Shown here one piece after another: positions 46,888 to 56,459 of a DNA stretch of 64,000 bases (position 1 is the stretch's first letter; each line of letters opens with the position of its first letter). Origin of the DNA: Dasania sp. GY-MA-18 (lineage in GTDB: Bacteria; Pseudomonadota; Gammaproteobacteria; Pseudomonadales; Dasaniaceae); NCBI RefSeq assembly GCF_024734385.1, contig NZ_JANHAP010000005.1, positions 62,001-126,000 of the forward strand. Reading direction: 5' to 3'. Both the position numbers and the translations under genes were made by a program. The notes below the pieces were generated by a model that was not told where the DNA came from, searched no databases, and worked only from the letters and a program-made list of their open reading frames with translations.

Positions 46888-48069
46888 TTACTGTTCGGCC
46901 ATTATGGCATTAAAACAAGCGGCGATGCGTTGGCAGGCCTGCTCTAGTACTTCGCAGGGTACGCCTAAGCTGATGCGTATATGGCCTGCAGCACTGGGGC
47001 CAAAGGCTTCACCGGCCAGGGCAGAAACGCCTTCGCGGTCTAATAGTTCATTGGCAAACTGCTGAGCGCTAAGGCCGCTTTTGCGTATGTCTATCATCAT
47101 AAACATGCCGCCAGCAGGCTGGTGGCAGCGTAGGTTGGTGACGGCGTTTAGGTGTTTGTACACCAAGTCGCGTCTATCGCGGTAGGCTAGGCGCATGGCT
47201 TCCACTTCGGTGTCGGAGCCGTTGATGGCAACCACTGCCGCTTTTTGTATAAAAGTGGGTACGCCGTATAACATGGCGGTGACCATATTGCCCAAGTGAT
47301 AGCTAAGGCTTTCGGGGCCTACTATCCAGCCTAAGCGCCAGCCGGTCATGGCGTGGGATTTGGATAAGCTGTTAATGGTGATGGCGCGCTCGGCCATGCC
47401 GGGTAAGCCGGCGATGCTGTGATGGTTTTCGTCGTATACCAGTGAGGCGTAAACCTCGTCTGAAATTACCCACAGGTCATGCTTAATGCTGAGTTCAGCA
47501 ATGGCTTTAATATCCTCTACGCTGAGGGCCGCCCCGGTTGGGTTGTGGGGGCTGTTAAGCATAATGGCGCGGGTTTTATCGGTAATGGCGGCTTCAAAAT
47601 CGGCAATATTAATGCGAAAGCCGTTGTCTGGATCCATGGGTACGTTAATGGTTTTAGCGCCGGTGGCACCGATGACTGCTTCATAGGTAACATAGGTGGG
47701 CTCGGGCACGATGACTTCATCGCCCGGGTCTAGTATGCAGTGGGCGGCGCAATACAGTGCGCACTGGGCACCGGCCAACACTACGATATTGTCTATGCCG
47801 ACTTGCTGGCCGGTGGTTTGCTGATGCAGCTGGGCGATGGCTTGGCGCAGTTCTGGCTCACCGGTAAAATCGGTGTAGTGGGTGTCGCCAGCGCGCAGGC
47901 TGTCTATGGCTGCGTCTACTATGGGTTGGGGGGTGTCAAAGTCTGGATCACCCATAGAGAGTACGATGATATCCTCACCTTTGCGCAGTTTTTCTACGGC
48001 ACGATTGTGTATATCCCAAGCTGCTGCGCCTTCACCGTCTATGCGTTGGGTGTAGTTAGAATATCTCAT
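46888..48069 (-). CDS. aruH: Arginine:pyruvate transaminase
   Basis: PLP enzyme that converts arginine and pyruvate to 2-ketoarginine and alanine, first step of the arginine transaminase pathway. The 393-residue product closely resembles Pseudomonas AruH: MRYSNYTQRIDGEGAAAWDIHNRAVEK, LSMGDPDFDTPQPIV, VVLAGAQCALYCAAHCILDPGDEVIVPEPTYVTYEAV, NSPHNPTGA, and the PLP lysine in NSLSKSHAMTGWRLGW. The C-terminus LAGEAFGPSAAGHIRISLGV also fits. It is first in a minus-strand run with the YjiH-like gene; aruI and the M20-like gene lie past the higBA insert. The start follows TAGGAAAGCT. Confidence 0.85.
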   Translation of the reverse strand: MRYSNYTQRIDGEGAAAWDIHNRAVEKLRKGEDIIVLSMGDPDFDTPQPIVDAAIDSLRAGDTHYTDFTGEPELRQAIAQLHQQTTGQQVGIDNIVVLAGAQCALYCAAHCILDPGDEVIVPEPTYVTYEAVIGATGAKTINVPMDPDNGFRINIADFEAAITDKTRAIMLNSPHNPTGAALSVEDIKAIAELSIKHDLWVISDEVYASLVYDENHHSIAGLPGMAERAITINSLSKSHAMTGWRLGWIVGPESLSYHLGNMVTAMLYGVPTFIQKAAVVAINGSDTEVEAMRLAYRDRRDLVYKHLNAVTNLRCHQPAGGMFMMIDIRKSGLSAQQFANELLDREGVSALAGEAFGPSAAGHIRISLGVPCEVLEQACQRIAACFNAIMAEQ

Positions 48070-48207
48070 AGCTTTCCTAGTGGTACTTAGCCTGTTTACG
48101 TGGCTGGGTTAATGAATAATAGGCAAAGGAGTGTAAAGTAAGGCCAGTACCGCTAATATAACCCATGCTGGCTGGTGGCTTACCTCAAATGGGGGGCAGG
48201 CCGGGCA

Positions 48208-49137
48208 ATGATGTTTATTAAGGGTTTAAGAAGTAGCAATATGAGTACAGTAAAAAATCAACACGATGATTTGTCCACAAGCAGCTCTGCGGGTACTAAC
48301 CTGAGTAACTGGCCCGATGTAGTGGCACCTTTAATTACTGCAGTGAATACCGAAGATTTCCCCAAAGTTTTATTTGAGTGCATTAATCGTATTGCGCCCA
48401 TAGATAGCGCCATAGTGATGTTGTATCGCCCCGATGAAAAACCCTTTTTGTTATACGACGGCCTACACCCCAGCGAGACAGTGTTTTTTGAAGAGTCTTA
48501 TATGGCAGGCGCATATTTATTAAGCCCCTTATATAGATTGTTTCCCAGTATGCGTTCAGGCTTTTATCAGCTTTCGGCTTTGGAGCCTTTATCGTTTGAA
48601 AATAGTGAGTTTGGCCGGGCGTATTTTAATGATTCTGGGCTTTGTGATGATGCCAATTTTTTATTAAAAATTACTGACGATACCGCCTTGGTTGCCAGCT
48701 TTGGTCGCCAGCAAATGCGCTTGCCTTTTAGCGCTATAGAGCTGCAACAGTTGCATATTACTGAGCCGGTAATTAGGGCTGCCATGGAAAAACATTGGCA
48801 GGGCGACTTAACAAAAGAGTCGGGCAGTGTGGCTAGTACCCGAGAAGTACATAACCAACTGCAAACCTCCTTACATAATTTTGGCTTGTCGCTATTAACC
48901 GAGCGCGAGCGTGAGGTGCTGCACTTAATGTTTGAGGGCAAGGCCTCAAAATCAGCCGCCAAGGCGCTTAATATTTCCCCTGAAACTGAGCGTGGCCACC
49001 GTAAAAATATTTACGCCAAGCTCAACGTGGCTTCTCAGGCTGAGTTGTTTTCGTTGATCTTTACCGTTATTGGTGAGGTGTCGGTGAGCGACAACGAAGA
49101 CCCTTTTGTGGTGTATAGCCAGCGTATTAAGCAGTAG
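48208..49137 (+). CDS. LuxR-type transcriptional regulator, copy 2
   Basis: About 309 residues, divergent from aruH. The C-terminal helix-turn-helix (LTEREREVLHLMFEGKASKSAAKALNISPETERGHRKNIYAKLNVASQAELF) has the same ETER replacement as the regulator at 29472, and the N-terminal sensor domain aligns with it (IDSAIVMLYRPDEKPFLLYDGL; SYMAGAYLLSPLYRLFPSMRSGFYQL). The start is uncertain: ATG at 48208, ATG at 48241 (MSTVKNQ) and an upstream GTG at 48175 are all open. It probably regulates aruH and the TonB receptor that follows it by 308 bases. The ligand is unknown. Confidence 0.85.
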   Translation: MMFIKGLRSSNMSTVKNQHDDLSTSSSAGTNLSNWPDVVAPLITAVNTEDFPKVLFECINRIAPIDSAIVMLYRPDEKPFLLYDGLHPSETVFFEESYMAGAYLLSPLYRLFPSMRSGFYQLSALEPLSFENSEFGRAYFNDSGLCDDANFLLKITDDTALVASFGRQQMRLPFSAIELQQLHITEPVIRAAMEKHWQGDLTKESGSVASTREVHNQLQTSLHNFGLSLLTEREREVLHLMFEGKASKSAAKALNISPETERGHRKNIYAKLNVASQAELFSLIFTVIGEVSVSDNEDPFVVYSQRIKQ

Positions 49138-49445
49138 TTAGCCCCTGCTTTAAGCTCTAACCATAGGTCTGCTAACAGCTGCTGCCGGCGGCTTTGCTGG
49201 CTTCTCAATTTTTTATCCCTCCACTTTTTGTGTCTACTCCCCCCTAAGTTTTTTGTAGCCCCCCCTAAATGGTAGTGGCAAACACCACAAATGGGACGTT
49301 TTATCTTCAAGTCGGCTTGCCTAGTATGCGACAACAATAATCATAGGGCAGCCTAGGCCGCGAGCATATTGGTTCTAGCCAGCGTTCAATAAGTATATTT
49401 ATTGAACAGGTTGCATAAAGTTGTAACGGTGAAGAGAGATAAAAC
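49138..49445. other. Regulatory gap before TonB receptor 2
   Basis: 308 bases. It contains CCCCCCTAA at 49239-49247 and again at 49260-49268, spaced 21 bases (two helical turns). A GTGG/CCAC stem is at 49275-49288. These are candidate sites for the LuxR-type regulator. No gene was seen. Confidence 0.5.
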
Positions 49446-51788
49446 ATGAGAGTAGTGTTAAAGAAAAAACCTTTAAGTGCGGCAGTCACAGGTGCGGTGT
49501 TAGCCTCAGGTATGCTGGCCCAAGCGGCGCAAGCAGTTGTGCTAGAAGAGGTGATGGTTACGGCCACCAAGCGTGCTGTTAGTGCCCAGGAAATCCCCTA
49601 CAATATTTCTGCTTTATCAGGTGATGATTTACAAGACCAAGGCATAAGCGATTTATCAAAATTAACCCGTAGCATTCCTGGTGTAAGCTACGTTGATACC
49701 GGCCCACGCAACGCTGGTGTAAGTAGCGGTTTAATTATACGCGGCCTAAATGCCAACCCTCTAGGCCCCAACGACAGCATAAACAACACCTCTGATCCTG
49801 TTTCTACTTACTTAGGTGATATGCCTTTGTTTGTTAACCTGCAGCTTAAAGATATAGAGCGCGTAGAGGTTTTACGTGGCCCACAGGGTACTTTATATGG
49901 TTCGGGTTCTTTAGGTGGCACCATACGTTATATACACAAAGAACCGGACGTGACTGAATTTAGTGCGCAGGTGAACACGCGTATTAGCAACACCAAAGGC
50001 AGCAGCGGCTTAAACACTGACACCGATATTGTTGCTAACATCCCACTCAACGACGACATGGCCTTACGCATAGGCGGCGGCTATGTAGATAACCAAGGTT
50101 TTGTGGATGCCAAAGGCCGTTACGCTTTAGACAGCACTGGCAAAGCTATCGCGGTTAATCCTGCTGATGTTGCAAACAGTGCGCCAGTCTTAGCGCCCCG
50201 TGAAGATGCTAACGACAACAGTGTTACCCATGCCCGCGCCAGTTTTTTATGGGATGCTTCTGAAGAAGTTAAAATTTTAGCCAACTACTTTTATCAAAAA
50301 GATGAAGTAGGTGGCCGCCAGGTAGGCAGCCCGCAAATTGCGGGTGCTGATGATTACTCACACCTTATCCCCTTAGATGAAGACTTAGAGAGTGAAGTGC
50401 ATGCTTGGAGTTTAGACGTAGAAGTAGAGTTAGGCTTTGCTAGCTTCACCTCGTCTACCTCTGGCTATGACTATGACTCATTAGGGCAAAAAGATAACAC
50501 CCAAAGCTACATCAACGATTTTAGCGATTACTACGGTAACTTCCCTCGCTGGGTTGTGGCCAGCTCAGTGGATTATCAGCGTGAAGGTATTTCGCAAGAG
50601 TTTCGCTTAACTTCTGCAGGCGACAGTGATATTGATTGGGTGGCGGGTTTGTACTACACCGATACCGAAAACAACTTATTCCAAAACGATAGCTTCCCCG
50701 GCTATAACGAATGGGCGGCGGTCACCTCAGATCCTGTTGCCGTCACTGGCGGGCCCGCTAATGAATTGGCTTACAGTTTAGACCAAAGCCTGACCTTTAA
50801 AGAAAAAGCGGCCTTTGGTGAAATTACTTACCATATTACAGATTCATGGCAGATGACCGGTGGTGCTCGTTTCTTTAGTCAGACCGTTGGCTCAGATACC
50901 ACTACCTTATTGCCCTATTGTGGTGTTTGGTGTTCTAGCGACGGTGTTAACCCCTTGGGCTTAGTCGAGGCTGAGTTAGAGCGCGATTTAAGCGACAGCA
51001 TTTTCAAATTCAACACCTCTTATGATGTAAATGATGACATCATGTTGTACTTCACCTGGGCCGAAGGTTTCCGTCACGGTGGCGCTAACGCATTACCGAC
51101 CGCCGGTAACTTTGCTGAAGACCCAAGCCTAAACAGCTTTGATGCCGATGAAGCAACAAACTGGGAAGTGGGTGCTAAAGGTGTATTGTTTGAGCGCGTA
51201 GAGTTTACCGCCTCATTGTTTTACATCGATTGGCAAGACATCATCATTAATACTACCTCACCAGTTGCTTCTTTCCCCGTGGCGGTTAATGGTGACGAAG
51301 CTGAGTCTAAAGGTTTAGAGTTAGAGGTTAAATACTACTTTGACCAAGACACTACCATGACTTTAGGTTACGGCTATGTTGAAGCTGAATTAACTAAGGA
51401 CTTTAGTGTGGTAGGCGGTTTAAGCGGTAACAAGGGCGATCAACTGCCCGGTGTTCCTAAGCATAGCGTCATGGTTGCCTTTGATCGCTTCCAAGATTTA
51501 AGTAACGGTATGGAGCTTAAGTATCACCTTAACGCGTCTTACCGTGATGAAATCACCACCTCACTCACTGAAGGCTCTGCAGACTACGCTGTGCTAGATG
51601 CTTACACCATTTGGGATGCTTCGGTAACGCTGAGCAAAGATCAGTGGAAAGCAACCTTATTCATCGATAACTTAACCGATGAGCGTGCAGAAGTTGGTCA
51701 CCGCACTGAAGCTCGTTACGGCAATGGTGCGTTTGATTATATTAACCGCCCTAGAACTGCTGGTGTTGGCTTAGCTTATACTTTTTAA
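49446..51788 (+). CDS. TonB-dependent outer-membrane receptor 2
   Basis: 780-residue outer-membrane receptor with signal peptide (to about 30, GMLAQAAQAVV), plug start LEEVMVTATKRAVSAQEIPYNIS, plug motif VEVLRGPQGTLYGSGSLGGTIRYI, and a beta barrel ending VGLAYTF. It differs from the other three receptors in plug sequence, so the ligand is likely different. No signalling extension was seen. It follows the LuxR-type regulator and the aru genes; uptake of an arginine conjugate is inferred. A terminator follows at 51819. Confidence 0.93.
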   Translation: MRVVLKKKPLSAAVTGAVLASGMLAQAAQAVVLEEVMVTATKRAVSAQEIPYNISALSGDDLQDQGISDLSKLTRSIPGVSYVDTGPRNAGVSSGLIIRGLNANPLGPNDSINNTSDPVSTYLGDMPLFVNLQLKDIERVEVLRGPQGTLYGSGSLGGTIRYIHKEPDVTEFSAQVNTRISNTKGSSGLNTDTDIVANIPLNDDMALRIGGGYVDNQGFVDAKGRYALDSTGKAIAVNPADVANSAPVLAPREDANDNSVTHARASFLWDASEEVKILANYFYQKDEVGGRQVGSPQIAGADDYSHLIPLDEDLESEVHAWSLDVEVELGFASFTSSTSGYDYDSLGQKDNTQSYINDFSDYYGNFPRWVVASSVDYQREGISQEFRLTSAGDSDIDWVAGLYYTDTENNLFQNDSFPGYNEWAAVTSDPVAVTGGPANELAYSLDQSLTFKEKAAFGEITYHITDSWQMTGGARFFSQTVGSDTTTLLPYCGVWCSSDGVNPLGLVEAELERDLSDSIFKFNTSYDVNDDIMLYFTWAEGFRHGGANALPTAGNFAEDPSLNSFDADEATNWEVGAKGVLFERVEFTASLFYIDWQDIIINTTSPVASFPVAVNGDEAESKGLELEVKYYFDQDTTMTLGYGYVEAELTKDFSVVGGLSGNKGDQLPGVPKHSVMVAFDRFQDLSNGMELKYHLNASYRDEITTSLTEGSADYAVLDAYTIWDASVTLSKDQWKATLFIDNLTDERAEVGHRTEARYGNGAFDYINRPRTAGVGLAYTF

Positions 51789-51818
51789 AAGCCTATAGTT
51801 TGATTGGATTGATAATAA

Positions 51819-51846
51819 GGGTCGGCATTGCCGGCCCTTTTTTGTT
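51819..51846 (+). terminator. Terminator after TonB receptor 2
   Basis: GGGTCGGCA (51819-51827) pairs with TGCCGGCCC (51829-51837) with one G-T pair, followed by TTTTTTGTTT. Strong rho-independent terminator. Confidence 0.85.
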
Positions 51847-52024
51847 TAATGGTGTTTATTGAGTTAATAATTGAGGTGCAGATAGTAAGTTCCTTTTTTT
51901 TACTTTTTTCCTAGGGGGTAAGCTATAGGTATTTGTATTAAAGCCACTGGCGGCGGTGCTATATTATGGGGTTGTATAAATAAGATTATTTTTTTCTTTG
52001 GGGCAGAGTGTTTTAATTAGGTAG

Positions 52025-52987
52025 TTATTTCAATGCATTGGCTCGAACTTGACCTGGTGGAATGTCAAACCTGTTTTTAAAAACACGGCTAAAATGTGAT
52101 TGATCAGAAAATCCCCAGCGGTAGGCTAGTTCAGCAATAGAGCGTATGGGGCGACGCGGGTCGGCAAGTGCATCGTAGCATTGTTTAAGTCTACGTTCTT
52201 TTATCCAGCTGGCGACTGTATGGCCGGTAGGTTTGAATATTTGATGTAAGTAACGTAGCGAAATACCACATTGATCTGCTATCTGTTGGGGGGATAAATT
52301 CGGGCTTGATAAATTATGATTGATATAGTTGTTGATTCGATGTAAGTGAGCCTCCTGTGAAGCGCTGTCGGCACAAGGGAGCGCCTCATCGCTAGAGTCC
52401 ATAGTCAATGCTAGCAGATCAATCAGTTGTTCACTGATTTTCAGTTTAGCTGTATCTGGGAGGTCTTTGGAAAATTTCAGTAAAGACTCTAGATAGTTTA
52501 AAAATAATCCATTACTTGCCGTCGATCCTAGAAACGATCTGGCGCAAAAGTCGTCGGCACTTTTAATACGGTCTCGTAATTCATCGCCCGGTATACGAAT
52601 AACAGTCATTTGAGCAGGTTCGTCGTACAAAAAACGGTAGGGGTCAGCGCTACCTTGCAGTATGAAATCGCCAGGTCTACAGTTTACATTCTTACCATTT
52701 TGCGAGAAGGAAACAGCTGATACATTAGGGATAGTAACTAAAAAATAATCTTGGTTTTCTTTACTGATGTCAAAGCGGTCGCGGTGGTAGGTGGTAGGAT
52801 CTGATGCTAGTGTGGTGATTTGAATACTGCCCAATTCTTCGCCGTGAATACGGCCACAAAATTCATCGCAGCTCTTCTTTTTGGTCTCTAGGGTCAGTGA
52901 AAAGTAAGTATCGGTCACGATATCATTCCAGCTTTCAAATTGCCGATTTTTTGGGATGAGATTAGTGCTGAAGTCACTGTAGTTCAT
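52025..52987 (-). CDS. AraC-family transcriptional regulator
   Basis: 320-residue regulator. The N-terminal part (about 1-200) is the AraC-binding-like cupin-type ligand domain (GRIHGEELGSIQITTLAS; RPGDFILQGSADPYRF), and the C-terminal 100 residues have the two AraC helix-turn-helix motifs (LSPQQIADQCGISLRYLHQIFK and SIAELAYRWGFSDQSHFSRVFKNRFDIPPGQVRA). ATG at 52987 is chosen over a GTG four codons upstream because GAGGGGA lies just before. It is divergent from TonB receptor 3 and so likely controls the hydantoinase module. Confidence 0.9.
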   Translation of the reverse strand: MNYSDFSTNLIPKNRQFESWNDIVTDTYFSLTLETKKKSCDEFCGRIHGEELGSIQITTLASDPTTYHRDRFDISKENQDYFLVTIPNVSAVSFSQNGKNVNCRPGDFILQGSADPYRFLYDEPAQMTVIRIPGDELRDRIKSADDFCARSFLGSTASNGLFLNYLESLLKFSKDLPDTAKLKISEQLIDLLALTMDSSDEALPCADSASQEAHLHRINNYINHNLSSPNLSPQQIADQCGISLRYLHQIFKPTGHTVASWIKERRLKQCYDALADPRRPIRSIAELAYRWGFSDQSHFSRVFKNRFDIPPGQVRANALK

Positions 52988-52999
52988 GCTTCCCCTCAC

Positions 53000-53373
53000 A
53001 GGTAATAGATTTTATTAGCTAAACTAAAAGTAGGGGCGGGTTTTCCTTGTTATCTATCTATAAGGCCCCCCTAATTCTCATAATAGCCTTTTTCTTATTT
53101 TGTAGTCTATATAAGCCTAGTTTATGCCTGTATGTCCAGTTTTTATCATTGTTTGTGCACAAATAAACAAGGAATTACACACTTTTGATCAATGAAGGCA
53201 TTAGGTGACGGTGTAGATTAGATCCCTCCATTGATTTATATGGCTATCAGCGATTGATATAAGAGTTTTTGATATGGGCAGAAACTCTTTTAATAATTGA
53301 AAAGAGTGATGGTGGCTGTATTTGGTGGCGGGTTTAAATAAGTAAAATAACTATAAAAATAGGTGATTTAATA
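53000..53373. promoter_or_regulatory. Divergent promoter region of the araC-type gene and TonB receptor 3
   Basis: 374 bases. It contains CCCCCCTAA at 53066-53074, the same motif as before TonB receptor 2, and a perfect 12-base palindrome TTTGTGCACAAA at 53152-53163. Either could be the AraC-type regulator's site. No gene was seen. Confidence 0.5.
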
Positions 53374-55794
53374 ATGAAAAAGAATAGATGTGTTTCGCTG
53401 CCGCATAACATAGGTAAATCTTCCTTGCTTGCTGGTATAGCGGTGGTTGGAATAAATAGTCATATGGTATCTGCAGAAGAGGGGCGTTCTTCAGGTTCTT
53501 TTTTGTTGGAAGAGGTTAGGGTTACAGCGCAAAAACGGGAAGAGTCTGCGCAAGATGTTGGTATTGCTATCTCAAGTTTTTCTGGTGATCAGCTGCGCAA
53601 GCTAGGAGTTGATGATAGTACCGATGTGGCTGCATTTACCCCTGGTGTGTCATTGTCGGGTAGTTTTGCGGGACAGCAAAAGCAGTACTCTATTAGGGGG
53701 GTTACCCAAAATGACTTTAATGATCATGTAGAGTCCCCAAATGCCGTTTACATTGATGAAGGTTATGTCGCTTTCCAGCAAGGTTCTATTTTTGCCACTT
53801 TTGATGTTGCTAGGGTTGAGGTTTTAAAAGGCCCGCAAGGAACGTTATTTGGCCGTAATGCAACCGGTGGCTTGGTTCACTTTATTAGCAATAAACCAAC
53901 TGAAGAGTTTGAAGGTTATCTTGATATTAAGGTGGGCGACTACAACGAAAGGCGTTTAGAGGCGGCTGTTTCAGGCCCAATGACTAACTCCATTCTTTAT
54001 CGAGTTTCTGGTTTTGTCAGTAAGCATGATGGGTATTTAGAAAACGACTACCCCAATAAAACATATGTTAAAGATACAAATAATTCTGCGCCAGCTTTAA
54101 GTAATGGTCCGGGCCTTGCTGGGGCTGGTGATGACTTGGGTGGTGATAAAAGTTGGGCAATTCGTACGCAGCTGGCAATTGATATTGATGATAGATCAAA
54201 TCTATTATTAAGTGGTTTTTATTCAGAGTCTGATCAGTCTACAGGGCCGTATCAGTCCACGCCGACTATCGCTGAGCTAGATGCTAATGGCAATACTTTA
54301 AATACCTATAGAATTTCACCAACTGAAACACGCGAGGCATTCGGGCCTGGCGGCGTACCGGTAGATATATTTTTTGATGGCGATAACGATGCTACCCGGC
54401 CCGCAGGGCGTGATGCCTATGGTTATTTAGATCCCGATGGTAATGATTTCAAAACCTCTAGTGATTTTGCTTTTGATGATGTCAATACCTACGAAACCTT
54501 CGGCGGCACAGTTAATTACAGTGTCGAGCTTAATGATGGTATGACCTTTACATCAATTACTGATTTTAAGAATCACGAAAAATTTACCACTTTAGATCTT
54601 GAGGCGGGTCCGCAGAATCAATTTACCTGGTTTGGCGAAGCTGATATTGACTCAGTAACACAAGAGTTTCGATTGAGTGGCGAGGCTAACAATATGCGCT
54701 GGGTAACTGGATTTTATTATCTAGATATTGATGCGCTAAGTATTGCTGGCTTTAGTGCCTTAACGACTTCAAGCTCAGGATTTCCAGCGAATTTTGATAA
54801 CCCGCGAGTATCCGATTTAAAAACCACTTCATACTCTCTTTTTGGTCAAATCGAGTTTGATATTTCAGATTCCTTAAAATTGGTTACGGGTATTCGCAAT
54901 ACTGAAGAATCCAAAGACTATGTGTTCGACTGGTATTTTGGTAGCAATAATGACCCCTTAGCTTGGGATATTCCATCAGGTGATGGCATTGTTCATATTG
55001 AGGATGATGGTGATGAAAACTTATGGACGGGTAAAATTCAGCTTGATTGGCAGGTGGCTGATAATGTGCTTGTTTACACAGGATTTAATCGCGGTGTGAA
55101 GGCAGGTAGTTTCAACTCCGGTGATCAAACGCTGACACTAGACACGGTTTCCTATGATAAAGAGGTACTGCATGCTTACGAAATAGGTTTCAAATCTGAC
55201 TTAATGGATGGCAAGGTTCGCTTTAACGGTGCTGTTTATTATTATGACTATCAAGATTATCAGGCCGCGCGCTGGACGGGCTTAGGTAATATCATCACCA
55301 ATAATGACTCTACAGTGACTGGTGCTGAATTTGAGCTTAATACATCACCTATAGAAAATGTAGATATTATGCTGACAGCGGCATATATCGATGCCAATGT
55401 TGAAGATTTAGATCTAATTGGTGATGGGTCTATTTTAATTGATGTTAAACCGACATTTTCACCTGATACAACAGTGTCTGCTTTTGTGCGTTATACCTTC
55501 CCCGAAGTTATTGATGGTGACCTAGCATTGCAAGTTAGCAGTAGCTATCAATCTAGTGTGTTTTCTAACCTTTCAAACTTCGATTCAACCAAATTTGATA
55601 GCTGGATTGTGACCAATATTCGCGCAAGTTGGGAGGGTCATGATGGTGTATGGGCCTTAGATTTATTTGTAGATAACGTTTTTGATGAGCGCTACAACGT
55701 TATAGGTTTTGATTTGTCAACAGTTTGTGGTTGCAGCGAAGAGGCGCAAGGCAAGCCGCGATGGGCTGGCGCCTCTGTTCGTTATAACTTCTAA
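53374..55794 (+). CDS. TonB-dependent outer-membrane receptor 3 (hydantoinase module)
   Basis: 806-residue receptor with signal peptide, plug start LEEVRVTAQKREESAQDVGIAISSF, plug motif VEVLKGPQGTLFGRNATGGLVHF and a barrel that ends WAGASVRYNF. It is strongly similar to receptor 4 at 61388, by eye about three quarters identical, including the C-terminal STVCGC cysteine pair. It is first gene of the module with hyuB and hyuA and is followed by a terminator at 55817. Ligand: probably the hydantoin- or imide-like substrate of the module (inference). Confidence 0.93.
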   Translation: MKKNRCVSLPHNIGKSSLLAGIAVVGINSHMVSAEEGRSSGSFLLEEVRVTAQKREESAQDVGIAISSFSGDQLRKLGVDDSTDVAAFTPGVSLSGSFAGQQKQYSIRGVTQNDFNDHVESPNAVYIDEGYVAFQQGSIFATFDVARVEVLKGPQGTLFGRNATGGLVHFISNKPTEEFEGYLDIKVGDYNERRLEAAVSGPMTNSILYRVSGFVSKHDGYLENDYPNKTYVKDTNNSAPALSNGPGLAGAGDDLGGDKSWAIRTQLAIDIDDRSNLLLSGFYSESDQSTGPYQSTPTIAELDANGNTLNTYRISPTETREAFGPGGVPVDIFFDGDNDATRPAGRDAYGYLDPDGNDFKTSSDFAFDDVNTYETFGGTVNYSVELNDGMTFTSITDFKNHEKFTTLDLEAGPQNQFTWFGEADIDSVTQEFRLSGEANNMRWVTGFYYLDIDALSIAGFSALTTSSSGFPANFDNPRVSDLKTTSYSLFGQIEFDISDSLKLVTGIRNTEESKDYVFDWYFGSNNDPLAWDIPSGDGIVHIEDDGDENLWTGKIQLDWQVADNVLVYTGFNRGVKAGSFNSGDQTLTLDTVSYDKEVLHAYEIGFKSDLMDGKVRFNGAVYYYDYQDYQAARWTGLGNIITNNDSTVTGAEFELNTSPIENVDIMLTAAYIDANVEDLDLIGDGSILIDVKPTFSPDTTVSAFVRYTFPEVIDGDLALQVSSSYQSSVFSNLSNFDSTKFDSWIVTNIRASWEGHDGVWALDLFVDNVFDERYNVIGFDLSTVCGCSEEAQGKPRWAGASVRYNF

Positions 55795-55816
55795 GGTATT
55801 TATAGAGCTAGTTTTC

Positions 55817-55857
55817 AGTGTTCGAAGAAATTTAGTTCTTCGAACACTGTTTTTTAT
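55817..55857 (+). terminator. Terminator after TonB receptor 3
   Basis: AGTGTTCGAAGAA (55817-55829) pairs with TTCTTCGAACACT (55836-55848) and is followed by GTTTTTTAT. A 13-pair stem, so strong. The hyu genes therefore need their own promoter or read-through. Confidence 0.9.
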
Positions 55858-55895
55858 AAAACGTAAAGTTGTTATTTAAGTCGCTGTTATAGTCT

Positions 55896-56459
55896 ATGCA
55901 TTTTCTATTCGGGAGTTGTGTTATCAATAAGGTCACTAAATCCGAAACTATCCCTATGTGGCTGGCTATTGCGATTACTGTGGCGATAGTGATGCCATTG
56001 GCTTTATGGCTAGGAGAGTATAGCTTTGCTTTGTGGTGTTCATTTATTGTTTGGTCAGAATTTTTTTTGTTTGGTGCTAATGTTTCTTGCTTGAAGTTAA
56101 TAATTCCTACCTTTTCTTTAGGGGTTGTTTTAACAGCTATAACCTTGTTATCGATACCTGTTTTCGATTTTTTACCTAGTTTGATCAGTCAGTCTGACAT
56201 TTCGTCTATAGTAGCGCTATTTTTGGGGGTGGCATTTATGGCTTATATCATAAACTTATCAGATTATCTTAAGCGTGGAACATTACCGTATTTTAACGGA
56301 GTATCAATGATGTTGGCCATATTTTATACGGGTAGCTTTCCTTCTGATGGGTTAAATCTACCTGATATTGTTGTTGCTTCATTATGGACTGTTTTTTTAG
56401 GGTGTTTTGGTGGCTTGATGGGGGTTTTTACTGTTTGGTTAACTTTTTCTAAAGAATAG
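55896..56459 (+). CDS. Small membrane protein, DUF1097-like
   Basis: 187 residues with five to six hydrophobic helices (IPMWLAIAITVAIVMPLALWLGEYSFALWCSFIVWSEFFLFG; LGVVLTAITLLSIPVF; VVASLWTVFLGCFGGLMGVFTVWLTF). Helix pattern and size fit the DUF1097/YcdZ type, but the match is weak. ATG at 55896 is used; an in-frame ATG at 55956 would also give the first helix. It sits between TonB receptor 3 and hyuB. A transport role in the module is possible. Confidence 0.6.
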   Translation: MHFLFGSCVINKVTKSETIPMWLAIAITVAIVMPLALWLGEYSFALWCSFIVWSEFFLFGANVSCLKLIIPTFSLGVVLTAITLLSIPVFDFLPSLISQSDISSIVALFLGVAFMAYIINLSDYLKRGTLPYFNGVSMMLAIFYTGSFPSDGLNLPDIVVASLWTVFLGCFGGLMGVFTVWLTFSKE

